Below are positions 1-12,461 of a DNA stretch of 64,000 bases, piece after piece. The notes beneath the pieces were generated by a model. It was given only the letters and a program-made list of their open reading frames with translations. It searched no databases and was not told where the DNA came from. How positions within the stretch are numbered: the first letter of the stretch is position 1; each line of letters begins with the position of its first letter. Origin of the DNA: Cinclus cinclus (taxonomy: Eukaryota > Chordata > Aves > Passeriformes > Cinclidae); the NCBI RefSeq assembly GCF_963662255.1, contig NC_085056.1, forward strand, positions 11,310,123 through 11,374,122. Direction: 5' to 3'. Both the position numbers and the translations under genes were made by a program.

Positions 1-250
1 AAATAGCAGCCTTTTGTAACTGCTGATAATCAACATAAATTATACTGCAAATTCAGCAAGTAGACCTGAAAGCCTGTAACCACATGCAAGAATATTTAGA
101 ACTTTCAAGGAAGAAAAAGCACATCTAACAGTAGAGTGTTTTCAGGAGTTTTGTTCTAGGTATTTTGTTTCTTTGCAAGTGATTTTGAGAGCATTCTGGC
201 AAAAACATCTTCACAGTCGAAGTTGGTGAAATTGTGGTCTCTTTCAATAG
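1..250 (+). other. TOX3: TOX3 intron (3' part)
   Basis: The window opens inside an intron of TOX3. The intron ends in a pyrimidine-containing stretch and an AG (TCTCTTTCAATAG) just before the exon that starts at 251. I see no repeat or other feature in it. Confidence 0.85.
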
Positions 251-331
251 GTATATAAAAGAAAAACTGAAGCTGCCAAAAAAGAATACCTAAAGGCACT
301 TGCTGCCTACAGAGCAAGCCTTGTTTCTAAG
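251..331 (+). CDS. TOX3: TOX3 penultimate coding exon (end of HMG box)
   Basis: This 81-bp exon gives 27 codons in phase 0, beginning [15 protein letters not shown] and ending RASLVSK. The residues are the C-terminal part of helix 3 of the single HMG box and the short segment after it, which is nearly invariant in the TOX family (TOX, TOX2, TOX3, TOX4). The family bends DNA and acts in the nucleus as transcription regulators. The exon is flanked by a consensus acceptor (TTTCAATAG) and a perfect donor (AAG|GTAAGT at 329-337). On its own it could belong to any TOX paralogue. The assignment to TOX3 comes from the next exon, which it joins in frame. The rest of the HMG box and the N-terminus lie upstream, outside the window. 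Confidence 0.93.
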
Positions 332-2022
332 GTAAGTCTAATACTACCTTGAATGTAGTGCAAGTGAGCTTTTACCAATGATATTGAAATATTTGGGGTA
401 AGGGGGGGATGCTAGGCACAACAGAAGTAGAATCCTAGGATTTCTGTAATACATCTCTACAAGATGTTGTGCTGCTGCTTAAACCCTGCTTAGTCTCTGC
501 AGAAATAATTTCATCTCTCTACTGGCAGAATGATTACCTGAAAACATCTTTGTAATTGTGCATCTTCCATGAGCTGTGGAGGCATAATAATGCACTTCAC
601 CACGAAAATAAAATTCAGTCATGAAAAATATACTGACCTTTTGACATTAATATTTGCAAGATGTTTGCAAAGGTTTGTTTTTCCTCAAGTGCTGCTTCTC
701 AAAGGACAGGCTGGCTTTGCGTGGAGTTGGAGCACGGTTGTTGTGTGACAAAGCTTAAGTGTTCTTGCAGGTGAGGGGAAAGGAATGCGTAGTGCCTCTG
801 AATTTGGAGAGTACTAAAAAACAGGCTAGCTGGCAGTGAGCCACGTGGAGTGTTTTAGTGGATCCTGAGTTAAAATAAAACCTGTGAAGAAAAAAAAGCT
901 GTGTAGTCTTACTTGAGAATTTAACTTTCTAGATGGCAGCACTATGCAGGTTGCAGTTCTGTTGCATTTGAATATCATAAGTGGAAGTCTGCTTATACAC
1001 ATCTAAAATATGGGGAAAAATTACCAAGGTGGTTATTTATCTAATTATATTTTATAGAGATCAATTACAAAAGTATATTCAATCACAAGAAAGCAAGAGA
1101 GGGTGATGATGTCTTAACTCCTGAGAATATTTATTTGAATGTACAACTGCAGAGCATTAGTAAATCACACAGAAAGTTACTGTGTGTTTTAATTAATGAT
1201 TAAAAATACAACATCAGAAATTATACATGTGTTTTTGAAAGCTGGAAGATTTCTTCTCCTTGTGTTAAGGAGCTGTGTTGTTCTGTTGCCTCTGGGACTT
1301 AGATTTTATTGTAAAAGCCTTTAGTATCACAATGCTAAGTTCAAGACCAGCAGGAATTCTAAATACCTTTGTAGGATATTATTTTGTGAATCTTAAGTTC
1401 CCTTTTCAAAACCATCAGAAATCATATTTTTTCCCCAAATCCTTGGGACCAGGCCACCAAGTAACTTCTGGGTAGATTGCAGGTGGAAATGACACTCAAA
1501 GTCATTGGATCTCATCTCCTCTACATTAAGACATCCTTGCTGTAACTTTTTCACTTGAGATGGTTGCTCAGGGTAGGGATGGGATAGACACTTGTGCAGC
1601 ACCATTTATTACATTTTCAGGTAAATATCTAAAGAGTATCAGTTAATTTCTCTTTGGTTTATAACTCATGGGTTGTGGAGTGTGTGTGATGCTGACTCTC
1701 GAAGAGCAGGGTTTGTTAAAAAATATGTGTGTTGAGCCTGCCAGTGACAATATGTGTGAGACATCTGTGACTTTCTGGTGTTGATCAAGGGCACAAGTTA
1801 GTTTTTGTCCAAGTAAGATCTGGAGGTACCTATAGTAAGGCAGATAAAGAGGTGATACAATGTATTGGTGATGAGTGATTGTTTTCAGACTGCAGACAGA
1901 TCTTTTCTGATAGAAAACAAATGATGGCAAAGGTCTCAGAGTAGCTATTACTTTTATTACCATGTAAACAGTAACAATGTTTTTTCTATTGAAAAGACAA
2001 TTAATTTCTCTTCTGAACACAG
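332..2022 (+). other. TOX3: TOX3 last intron
   Basis: This is a phase-0 intron of 1,691 bp with GTAAGT at the 5' end and a TTAATTTCTCTTCTGAACACAG acceptor region at the 3' end. It is AT-rich and holds no recognisable transposon. Short reading frames on both strands (for example 1643-2086 on the - strand) have no domain features, and the last of these overlap the real exon. Confidence 0.9.
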
Positions 2023-2763
2023 GCTGCTGCAGAATCTGCTGAGGCCCAGACAATTCGTTCTGTTCAGCAAACATTGGCATCCACAAATTTGTCTTCCTCC
2101 CTTATTCTGAATAGTTCCCTTTCTCAACACGCGACGGTATCGGCTTCTCCCCAAACTCTTCAACAGCCCCTTTCCAGAGCAATTGCTCCAAAACCCTTGA
2201 CCATGAGACTGCCAATGAATCAGATTGTAGCCTCTGTAACCATTGCGCCAAACATGCCGACAAACATTGCAGCTCCATTGATAAGCTCTATGGGCACAAA
2301 CATGGTGGCAACGCCGTCTTCATCTCAAGTCAGTCCCTCCATGCAAAGCCAGCAGCACCAGATGCAACAGCTCCAGCAACAACAGATGCAGCAGATGCAG
2401 CAGCAGCAACTACATCAGCATCAAATGCATCAGCAAATACAACAGCAAATGCAGCAGCAGCATTTTCAGCACCACATGCAGCAACATTTGCAGCAGCAGC
2501 AGCAGCATCTTCAGCAGCAAATTAATCAACAGCAAATGCAACAGCAACTGCAGCACATGCAGCTTCAGCAAATGCAGCAGCAGCAAATGCAGCATATGCA
2601 ACACCAGTCACAGCCTTCTCCTCAGCAGCATTCTCCGGGAGCCCCGCAGATCACTTCTCCCATCCCTGCCATTGGGAGCCCTCAGCCAGCACCTCAGCAG
2701 CACCAGTCACAAATACAATCTCAGACACAGACTCAAGTATTATCGCAGGTCAGTATTTTCTGA
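2023..2763 (+). CDS. TOX3: TOX3 terminal coding exon (Gln-rich C-terminus)
   Basis: The exon gives 246 codons plus a TGA at 2761-2763, in phase 0 from the acceptor AG at 2021-2022. It begins [18 protein letters not shown] and ends [12 protein letters not shown], which I recognise as the C-terminal half of TOX3 (also CAGF9 or TNRC9). Order of parts: a Ser/Thr/Pro-rich segment (exon residues 1-106) containing [13 protein letters not shown], then a glutamine/histidine/methionine tract from about residue 107 to 205 coded by mixed CAG, CAA, CAC and ATG codons, then a Pro/Gln/Ser tail. In mammals TOX3 is a nuclear coactivator of calcium- and CREB-dependent transcription, and the Gln-rich end is its activation region. 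The longest pure CAG run is five codons (2491-2505), so the tract is interrupted. The gene is partial only because the window begins inside it. Confidence 0.95.
   Translation, partial: AAAESAEAQTIRSVQQTLASTNLSSSLILNSSLSQHATVSASPQTLQQPLSRAIAPKPLTMRLPMNQIVASVTIAPNMPTNIAAPLISSMGTNMVATPSSSQVSPSMQSQQHQMQQLQQQQMQQMQQQQLHQHQMHQQIQQQMQQQHFQHHMQQHLQQQQQHLQQQINQQQMQQQLQHMQLQQMQQQQMQHMQHQSQPSPQQHSPGAPQITSPIPAIGSPQPAPQQHQSQIQSQTQTQVLSQVSIF
2410..2604 (+). repeat. Interrupted CAG/CAA trinucleotide tract in TOX3
   Basis: The stretch is dense in CAG, CAA, CAT and ATG codons inside the terminal exon and encodes Gln with interspersed His and Met. The pure CAG core is 2491-2505. Read on the - strand it gives an open frame rich in Leu, His and Met, which is a by-product of the repeat. 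Confidence 0.85.
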
Positions 2764-2909
2764 AGATAAATGGTCTTGCAACATGGCTTAGTGTTGATGG
2801 AGGGGGTAGGGGTAAACCATATTTGGCTGAAAACTGTAAATTGTTGATGGTAGTTATGCAGGGATGCATAACAGATCAAATGATCCTCTAAAGTGTCTAT
2901 TAGATAGGC

Positions 2910-2915
2910 AATAAA
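2910..2915 (+). terminator. TOX3: Candidate polyadenylation signal AATAAA (proximal)
   Basis: This is a canonical hexamer 147 bp after the TOX3 stop. The sequence just downstream has modest T/GT richness (TGTAGCTGTGTATCATCTTTT), so it could give a short 3' UTR. Confidence 0.35.
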
Positions 2916-3054
2916 GAACTACAATGTAGCTGTGTATCATCTTTTAGCTGACTATAAATCATTTTGTTTAAAAGAAAAAATGCTGTTCTCTTTTTCATGT
3001 GATGCCTTTTTAATTTATTTAAGCTTTACCTACAATATGTGAATCAACTGGCCT

Positions 3055-3060
3055 AATAAA
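3055..3060 (+). terminator. TOX3: Candidate polyadenylation signal AATAAA
   Basis: This is a canonical hexamer about 290 bp after the stop. Downstream U-richness is weak for some 45 bases. Confidence 0.3.
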
Positions 3061-3880
3061 TACCTGGACCTTATGACTGCAAAATGGCCTTTCAGAGTTA
3101 TTTGCTAAAACCCTTCTTTCTCTAAAAGTGGGTAATGCACTTCAAAGCAGTATGAACTCATGAAGCCCTTAAAGCACAGTTGTAACTACCTGCAAAATTA
3201 TGATTGGATTTCATACAATCATACTTGTATGACATGAGTTTGTTGATGGCATTTTTTGTCATGAAAAAATAGAGTAAATTACAGATTTTTGCCAAAGCTC
3301 TTATTTTTTTTTCCTCTCTTAAATGTCTTCAGATAAACAAATGCAAGTAACCGGACTTAAATGTGTGACCCAACTTTTCACTTCATTTCTCCAAATAAAC
3401 TTGCCATAGTTCATAAGATAATATATATTAACACTTACCCTCTTACGTTAATTCCAATTACAGAACAAATGTGAATATTATATTCTGTGTCGAAGTGATG
3501 AGTTTCAGATTTAATACACTGTATTTTTAAAAGGGAAATGCACTTAAACTGTTATTACAGAAAGCTAAGATGAGAAATGCAAGTTATTAATACGCTGTAA
3601 AACCAGTAGAATATTTAAATGAAACTCCACAACTGAATAATCAATGTAAATATTTTCTTTAAAAGTTGTAAGTTTTCATATCATGTGTTGTAAAGTTTTC
3701 ATAAATGAGGCTTTAATGTAAACACTGGTAACATGAATTATTAATCGCTACATTGCTTATTGTGTTTTTATGCTGTTTTATACTTTTTTATGAGTTATGA
3801 TAGCAGCAATTAAGTTGTTTGTATTTTGCTTATCTAAGATAAATGCTTTTATCTTGCTATAGAATAAACACATTTCAGTA

Positions 3881-6800
3881 AAACTGATGAGCTGTAAGTC
3901 TTTGATAGAGAAACCAGAAATGTTTCCTTCTGCAAATGCTTTCTTGGACTTTTTTAAATCCTTTGGATTTTTAACAAACATTCTGGGTGAACAGGTACCA
4001 ATGGGAACAGAGCAAGCACTTGGCTCTTAAACCCTCCAGGATGCTCTGCTGAAGAGCTGTGGGCAACTTCTTTGAGGTGTCTGAGTTCAGAGAGAGAAAG
4101 CAAGTGGTGGAGTCACAGAACAGTCACGGTGCCCTGTGCTGATGATCCACAGGAACAGGGAAGTGAACCTGTCTCTCAGCAGTCATGTTCAGAAATGCAA
4201 ATCAGCACAAATTGTGGGACTCTATGAATCCGAGAGTTTTAGACACAAATGCAGCTACTGCTGTGGCCTTCCCTCTGTAAGCAGCTCTTGACTTGGGCTG
4301 GTCCTGAGTTGTCTGACTTTTATTTTCTTGTTAAGGTAGACTGTGATGGAGTGGAGAGGGTGGAGGGGGCAGGCCTTTAATATGAAGGGTTTTGAAACAC
4401 TAGCATCCAGTGTGTTGTCAGGTTATTAGTGCTGTTCATATACTTTTGCTCTGAACAGAGAGAGCCTTTATTTCCTTGTTTCCCTTCTTTGCCTGCAGTA
4501 TCTGTGCTGTGAGTGCAGTCTGACCACTATCCCCAGTTGTCTGGCATGATTAATTACAGCATCTGTCCTGTCAGAAGCTATAATGAAGAGGTCTTGATAA
4601 AAATTGCAAATTACCACTGGCAACAATCTTAAACTGCTTATGATAAAATGAAAATTAAAAACAGCAAGTGTCAAGCCTGAGCAGAATCCTAATCCTGTTT
4701 GAGGCATGGCTCCCATGCTCAGACCAGAACACAAAAAATAATGGAATAGAGGTCCCCAAAAAGTTGCAGCCAGACTTGAGGGAAGAAGTGCTATACCATG
4801 TGAGTTTCTTCATAATGAATTCAGCTTTCAATATTTCATCATTTTCAGGGACTCTGTTTATTATATACAAATATTGAACAGCAAGAGATTCTAATTATAA
4901 ATTTATAGATTTCTTGGAGCAGAAAAATAATGTATAAATTGAAGCTTTTCATAATAGGTGTTAGTTGACAGCTACCCATGCTCCTAATAGCCTTAGCATG
5001 ATATCTAATAATGCCTGGGATGGAGGGTGTTTATTCCAAGTGCAAGGAAGCCTGTCTGCGCTAGAAATGGCACAGCAGAGGCTGACTGGGAGAGACTGTG
5101 TGTGTGTCAGTTTTAACCAGTGTTACATAACAAAGGGAACCATTTTATAGTCGTTTTTGAAACCTTTAGACAAATGTCTTCAGAAATAATTGCTAAACTG
5201 CATGTGACAGTAATTGTGTATTAGTTCTATAATTGTCATTTTGAAGACCTATGAAGTATCGTTGGAAAAATGTCACAAGTGATAAGAGTTAATTACAACT
5301 GAAGTCTGTTTTCAACTATTTGCAGTGAGAAGCAGGTGTTATTACACTCATTAAATGGTTTCATAAATCCTGGGTTTTATCACATTTGATTAAGAGCTGT
5401 TGAACTACTGATGTTCAATTCCAGGAAAAATAGTTTTAATTACTGCAGCTTTAAAAAAAAAAAAAAAGAAAGAAAATTAATCATCAAGCAGGACTATAGG
5501 TTTTAAATACTGGAGCATCCCCCTGCTTGCCACAAAATTATATTTTGCATTACCCACAATAGCATATTGCAGAACATCTTGCGTTTCAAACTGTGCAAGT
5601 TTGTGTTCATGTTCCGTAAGTCTAAGTGAATAACTGTGCTATCATAGGTCATAAATAAAACTGTTAGTTTAAATCACTTGATATGCAATTTGTACAGGAA
5701 AAATGCAATAATCTGTTTGGTTTCAGTGTCGTGCATGGTTTTTAAGAATGTTTTTCTTCATAGCATTTACAAGCACTTAACTGCTCCCTTCTTTTCCCTA
5801 GGTTTCAGATGCTTTATCACCTCGGTTAACCACATTCTACTTTCACATTAACCCAGGTTGACACATGATGAAAGAACATACGGAGGTTTAATTTTTAGCT
5901 GACACAGGGTCATTAGTTTCTAACTTGGAGAACAAAGCCTTTAAATACCTCTGTGCAACATAATCTCAATTTCATATTATCACCTGAACATTGTGGTTTG
6001 CAGGACAGATGGATTAAATATCTCAAGTTTAACCACAAGTCTTGCACTGACTCTTTTCAATGGGGATTCCTATTTGAATGGCTCCTTTTCCATTTCTCAC
6101 TTCATGGAGTATTTTGCAGCACTGGACTGCATTCTAACCTTTCCCTCCCCCCTTTGTTTGGCTTTTGTTTTGCAACAGCTGTTATTATCGTTTTTGGTCA
6201 GCTGTGATTGCTGGAGGCAAAATAGGACCAGATGGTGTTTTGCTATGCATGAATGGCGAGTTAGAGGAGTTTAGATTGAATAGGCCAAGTTTGAATGGTG
6301 TCTATGCACCACCTGCCCTCTTCAGCAGCAACACACACATCATAGGAGCATGATCTGTCTCAGACCTACTAGAACTGGATGGGAATGGAGAGTGCCTCGT
6401 TGGATTTTCTCCATATTTATTGATCTTCCATGCACTAACAGCATAATGCAGTACACAGTCAATTTGAGTTAATTGGATATGACACAGCATGTACATGTAA
6501 TCTATCACTAGAGTCTCCTGGTACACTTTAGGGTTTGCTGCCACAAGAACATGCAGTATTAGCCTGCATTAATAGGCTAAGTGGATGGAAGTAAACCAGG
6601 ATCATTGTAGGGTTTGATTTGACAAAATATACTGTAGTTTTACAATTGTACCCTTGAAAATGCCAGAAGTGCAGTGAACTATGAACATTTCTGATTTGAT
6701 AGACTAGGGCTAAGTATTTTGTCTCAGAAAAAAAAAAATATATGTCACTCCCACAAACTTCTATGAGGTTTGCCAGTGAATTTTAAACAACTGTAGGGAT

Positions 6801-9400
6801 CAGCATCCATAGGGATGGGCCAGTGCTATTCAGAATATACCAAAAGGCTGCTTTGGTAACCTAAAACTGGTCAGAGAGGTGGAATTTAACTGTAAGAGCT
6901 GTTGTATGCTGCGTTAAGGCTGACTGAAAGACACGGGGCATGAAAAACTTGTGCCTAGACGTTGCAGAAGAAAATACATATGTTATGAATAATTAAAAAA
7001 TATATAACAATAATATATAATACGTAAAATACTTGCATTGTTACAGCAATTGGATGTTTCAAAGCCTACTTAATATGTAACTGAGGGTTGCGATCATGCT
7101 CTAAGTTGGCAGGAGCTGCTCACTCGGCGTCTTTGTCTGTGGTGTCAGGTAGCCAAGTGAGCTACTTTATTATGAAAATTGCATCCAACTGAAAAAATGC
7201 TAAATATTTTCAAGTGCCTGTGGGAAAAGCTAGGTTTGTATTAAAGGATTTGGTTCTTAAAGTCACCAAGAAGTTAATGCTTCTCAGGTGCATCAGAGGG
7301 AGAGAATTTTCAATTATAATACAAAAATCTTTGAGAAGTGAATGTATTGCTTTGAACAAGCTGCTGTGACACTTCAATAGGCTACACTGGAGATTTAGAA
7401 TGCATTCTGTTTACCTCAGTTAAAAACCAGGAGTGGCATTTTAAAATAGTGGGTTTTGTCCAAGTTCTTGGGGCATTAACATCTTCAGCCCCTAAACAAA
7501 CCAAAGTTGTGGAGAGTTTACTTAAAAGGTTTGAAATTAAATTTATTTTAATATTCAAGTTAAAAAAAGTTGAACAGATAATTATACTTGTCCTGCAGTT
7601 ATATGAACACTTCTTCCAGGGATCATTTATTCTCTTTCCTCTCCAGGAATATCTTTATGATGCAGTTACCTTTGGCTGTTATTTTTCTCCAAACTGGAGG
7701 TGCAATATCATTGTTACTCTGCTGCTCTAATTATAAAAGAGAGGCTTTGGTCCAGAAAATAATTTAAAATGAGGTGATAATTCATGTATAAAAGTAGTAA
7801 TTTCATTGAAGTGACTACTCATATGCTCTGTTATACAGTTGCTCAAGTGCTTTCATAGATCAGGGGTCTAATTGCAAAACATTGTATTTGTTTTCCAAAC
7901 AGATCCAAGCATTTATAGTAACAATCAAAATATAAAAGTAATCTTACATTTTCTGCATTTTCTTTTATTAAATGCTATTAAAAAGTAATCACGGGTTTCA
8001 TTTTCAAGCACAGATATCTAACCTCAGTGCTGGTTCAATGACTGACTCATTATAAATGTGTAAAGAATTACCCACCTGATGGTGAATTGTATCTGCAGTC
8101 ATTTAGAAGGGTTTCTACTGTGCACAGGTCTGAAAACTTCTACCTCGGTCAGAGTCACAGCTCTTGACTGAGCAGATGCCTTAACCAAATATTTGTATTT
8201 ACAAAACAGAGAAGTAAATGCAGGCAAACAAAGTGCCAGGGTACCTGCTGGCAATATTTGTGAAACCTAAAGGGTGTAGTTACTCCAGGCTGGTTTATTT
8301 TAGTGCTATAGCCCATACTGAACTGATAGCAAACATATATATTGCATTAGCACAAAGTACATAAATAATAAATGCCTTGTGTTACAGTTTTCTTTCTGGT
8401 AGTTAAAGGTACTTAATCTTGGAATTGGTTTTGATGTTCCAGGAATCATAAGAATTGACTGTTGCATTTAAAGAAATAGTAAGTAGCTGTTCAATTTCTT
8501 ACTTTCCTCTTCCTAATTTTGGAAGTGAAGAATATTCCGTGTCTGGAAATCAGAACTCGCTTTGGAAAATTCTGCTGTATGGACTGTTGATCAGGGGATT
8601 ATCACTGCTGCCCTGATGTGTGTGTATACATATATCTACATATAAAATAAATAAAATCCTGTGCCCTGTTCCTATCTGCTCACCACTTGTGGAAAGCTTC
8701 TCCTGAAGAACTCCTCTTTCTGCCCCTCTTCATGTTCCTTCTGTTCTAGCAGGTCGCAAGGAATTTGATAGATTTTACACATACACAATACATATTTGTC
8801 ATACTAAAGAGATGCCTAGATGGGTATACTTAATTCTATGTGGCAAATGTCTAGAATACACATAAATTTAGGCATGCATTTGGGGATTCTGGGGTTAACA
8901 TGTTCGGTTTGCTGCATGGACTGCCAAAGGATTTGCTTATGGCTTAGCATGCTTTGGCACTGACAGAATATGGATGAAGCTAGTGAATCATACTTGTGTA
9001 AACAGAGTTTCTCCCTTATAGAAAGGTGACAGATAAATCTATGAGAGTTTTGGTCACTGACAGCAGACTAGTATATTACAGCAAATTTTGGGCCCATGGT
9101 GAAATACATGTAATTCTGAGTGTCAGTTTAGATTCTTGTGTTTCTGTAGAGGGTGGGCAATCTCTTCGTTTTTCCCTTCATTTTTTCCTTTAACCCAAGG
9201 CAAATGAAGTTATCCTTCACTTCAGAAAATGACCAGAACTTGCTAGCAGGCTTGGACAAATTAAACATCCTTGAACAAAAATTGTGATGCTTTCACATTT
9301 ATTTCTTTTGATTCCTGTAGCTGTACTTAGCTTTGAACTGAAGGTTCAAACTGAAGGAGATTTTTTCTGATTATTTCTTTCCATTTTCAAAGCTGCTGAT
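3881..9400. other. Intergenic, no gene seen
   Basis: This is AT-rich single-copy-looking sequence with no reading frame longer than about 95 codons and no domain-like product. A15 lies at 5453-5467, and a short TG/TA-rich patch lies near 8618-8650. I found no transposon end. It probably begins the gene desert on the 3' side of TOX3. Confidence 0.7.
5453..5467 (+). repeat. Poly(A) tract (A15)
   Basis: A run of 15 A followed by GAAAGAAAATTAA. There is no upstream gene-like sequence, so it is a simple repeat and not a retrocopy tail. Confidence 0.8.
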
Positions 9401-9407
9401 CAGCACC

Positions 9408-9423
9408 AAAAAAAAAAAAAAAA
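9408..9423 (+). repeat. Poly(A) tract (A16)
   Basis: A run of 16 A immediately before a GC-richer segment (9424-9770). The sharp change in composition at this point could mark an old insertion boundary, but no target-site duplication is evident. Confidence 0.8.
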
Positions 9424-9770
9424 TGGAACTGATTCACAATTCTGCATCCCTGCTGCCCATCCAGCTGCACAACAGGCAGCTTCCAATGGGAATTGGGAAT
9501 GGGTGCTGGGTGCTGGTCCCAGGCACAGCGGGCTGTGGGTGCAGCACGGGCTCCATGTTTATTTCATTTCATGTCACTTTGGTGTTAAAAGTCAAAGCAA
9601 GGTATACCTGATGATTTCAAAGGGAGCAGAGCAGCCCATCGTGGCTGTCTGCATCCCCTGTCCCCGTGGCCATGGGGTGTGCAGTGCAGCCTCTGTGGGG
9701 CAGGAGATGTCCCCGCTGCCAGTGGCACCAGCAGCACCACTGAGCACCACACCTGCGGAAAATTAAAATG
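9424..9770. other. GC-richer island of unknown origin
   Basis: Within AT-rich flanks this stretch has two GC-rich patches (about 9440-9560 and 9640-9760) with CCCCTGTCCCC, GTGGCCATGGGG and CACCAGCAGCACCAC words. Open frames of 62 and 87 codons cross it, but they are low-complexity and resemble no family I know. It could be a decayed transposon interior or simply a local GC excursion. Confidence 0.4.
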
Positions 9771-12461
9771 AGCTTTGCAGCATGCTCAGGGCTAAATAAG
9801 AGTCCATGAATCCAGTAAAAATAATCCCAGTGATTTCAGGGTACTTTGGACCGGGGCTTCGCTGAAAATGGACAGAGAAATGCAGCCATTATGAGCACGC
9901 TGGTAATTTTTTCCAATGACGTAGGAATATTTCTTGGGAGAAACAGAATTTGAAGGAGAGGGAGGAACAGCAATTTTCCTTCTGAATTGAGAAAATGAAA
10001 ACTGTTGGGTGTGTGTTGCTATCACAGCAAAGTGTTTCTATCCAGGCTCAATGTTTCAGCATGTAAACAACTTCCACTGAAATCTGCAAAGTGCTTGTGC
10101 AGAGCATCTGGGAAAATATTTGTGCTTAAAATGCATTAAGCAAAATGATAATGTTATTTGACTTTGGTTAATCAATAACAGAGGAGAAATATTTTAATAA
10201 GCTTCTGCCCCACAATACAAAGTCAATGAAATAATAATATACTTTGTTATTTTTTAAAAATGTGCACAAATTATAGTGGAGTTACATTTTAGAGAGTGTG
10301 GGTTTTCCCCCCTATCATTATCTGTATATTTTATCTGAAGTTTGTTGCTTTAGAACAACGTAATTGTCCACTGTAGACAAAATATGCACTTTGTTCAATT
10401 CCTTACTTGAGGTCAAATTCTCTTGAGGAGAACAAGTGTGGGTTGTGTAGCTGTCAAAAGAAGGTTTAGTGCTTGACCCTAAGAAGCATTCAAAGCCCAG
10501 ATCTTTCTTTTTTATTGCTTTTCATTTTCATTGTTTGTACTTTATACTTAAGAAGGGGCCTCTGCACAGGGGAAAGCTCCTGCTTTCATATTCACAACCA
10601 GCAGCCTTCTACTGAAACACCTCAAAAGCTTTTCACAGCAAGAATTTGGAAACTACTGCTCTGTGTCAACTGCTGCTGCATAATCAGGCTGCACATGGAG
10701 GGGCTGGGGCAGGATATGAGGGTGCACGTGCCAGATGGAGCCCAGGGATGGTGGGATCGAGGTGCTGTAGGATTAGAGGCATACACATAAATGTTCTGGC
10801 AATAAACAGAAAGTAAACTGTAAGCTTGGATGCAATAAAGCAGGAGTGTGAATCCGAAAGGTAAGTTGGTGAATCGATGTAGTTTAGAAGGTACAGACAG
10901 CAGCTGTGTAACTGGACGCTCACTGAAACGTTGATGATAGACTTTTATCTATCTGTGCTCCAACAGAAGTTGTCTTACATTCTCTACAGATGGTGTTTAT
11001 ATAGTGTGCACAAGCTCAGAGTTAGAAATAGCAATAAAAAAGGCCGGAGATTCTGTGAAATTATTCACAATTACTATTGCGTAATTGGAAAGTGTAAGTT
11101 TTGCATTACATTTTATTTTATAGAACTACTGTGCAATTATACTTGTAAAAGCTATTGCCAGTATGAGGTACCTTATTTGTAAAAAATGCAAAATGCTTGT
11201 AAGTGTTCCTAACTGGACAGGAGTTTTGGTTAACACACAAAGTAGTAAAGATGATTTCAAATCCTATCCATCCACTCTGGTAAGACTGTTGGCCTTATCT
11301 TTTTTTATCTTGGGTAGTAACTCAGTTGTCCAGGGCCATTCCAAGGGAGCCAGGAGCACAAGAGGACCAAACAAACAGATGGACTGAGATACCAGAAACC
11401 TGAGCAGTGGAGGAAGGTTGCCTCTTTGGAAAGTTACACAATCCTTGTGGGAGCCTGGCTCCCAGGTAGGGTGATTTCAGGTGCTTCCAGGTGGGAAGTG
11501 GGCACTGCACAAGCCCTGCCTTATGCTGCTAAAGGCATGAACCAGAATAAAAGAAAAGGGGGTGACAAGATTATTGGTCATCTACATAAATTGAGAAATA
11601 CTTCATATACTATGTATTCTGGGATAATTTGCACCCTGAAGAAACTTTGATAAGGAGAAGTTGCTGGCCTACTCAGAGCAAAGTCTCCAAACAGGCATTA
11701 ATGTTGGGAAGCGTGGTTTAATTACACAGATCTCCAGTCAATATCTGGGAGCCAAGGAAATGCCAGGGTACATGAGCACTCTGTATCAGCATCATCTGGT
11801 TCAGCCAACAAGAGCAGGTCACAGACAGCACAGGAAAAGAAAAGTTGAATACTTACATGAAGAAATAAAATAGCATTCAGGTTGAGAGTATCAGAAAAAA
11901 AAAAAAAAAACAGAATAGAACAGAGCAAAGCAAAACAAAACCACAAACCATACCCAAAACCAACCAAACAAAAAGCCTCACAAAAACAAAACACAAAACC
12001 ACAAAAAAGCTCAAAGACATCACTCTCAAAATTACAAACTGTATGAGCTTTCATGTGTAGCAAAAATTCCTCCAGAACTGTATTTGTTGCTCATAACAGG
12101 CAACTGGGAATAACATGACAGGTTTGCCGAGTGCCTGCAGGGCGCAGAGCACACACAGGCACTGGCCAGGCCTTGTTCTTGAGGGCAAATGTTGCTTTCT
12201 GCTTGTTGCCACTGGTTCAGGTTCATTTTTATGCAGACTCGAGGCCATGTCATTAGTCTCTGCTGCTTGTTCTCAACACCCAGCCAGACTCGGCCAGGCA
12301 ACGTCAGTGGGAAAGTGACTTTCAGGATCATCGTCAACAGAAAATCCCTGAGACAGGAGGGATCCTCCCCTGTGATATGGGGCTCTGTGGGCTCCTGCAG
12401 GCCCTGCTGAGGATCAAAGGCACTTTGCTGGCTGCACCAGGCATGAGGAAATCAGAATTAT
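9771..12461. other. Intergenic, no gene seen
   Basis: This is AT-rich sequence without recognisable coding content. The - strand frame of 113 codons at 11722-12063 is made largely by the A-rich tract (read as Phe/Cys-rich) and is not a gene. The frames near 12032-12410 lie in moderately GC-rich sequence and overlap on both strands, with no domain features. Confidence 0.65.
11895..12010 (+). repeat. A16 run followed by A/C-rich low-complexity tract
   Basis: A run of 16 A (11895-11910) is followed by about 100 bases made almost entirely of A and C in CAAAA, CCAAAC and ACAAAACC words. G and T are nearly absent on this strand. It is low-complexity sequence, possibly grown from an old poly(A) or CAAAA microsatellite. 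Confidence 0.75.

Larger units (their letters stand above)
2764..3880 (+). other. TOX3: Probable TOX3 3' UTR with candidate poly(A) signals
   Basis: AT-rich sequence follows the TOX3 stop. AATAAA hexamers occur at 2910-2915, 3055-3060, 3394-3399 and 3863-3868, so several 3' ends are possible. The block from about 3000 to 3870 is rich in TAAAT, TTTTATG and TGTAA words typical of vertebrate 3' UTRs. The end given here (just past the last hexamer) is a guess, because I cannot see the cleavage site. Confidence 0.55.

Noticed and set aside
2410..2604. 64-codon Leu/His/Met-rich frame antisense to TOX3
   Set aside because: It is the reverse reading of the CAG/CAA tract of the TOX3 terminal exon, a predictable by-product.
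11722..12063. 113-codon membrane-like frame on the - strand
   Set aside because: Its Phe/Cys-rich part is the A/C-rich tract read backwards. The hydrophobicity comes from low complexity, not from a protein.
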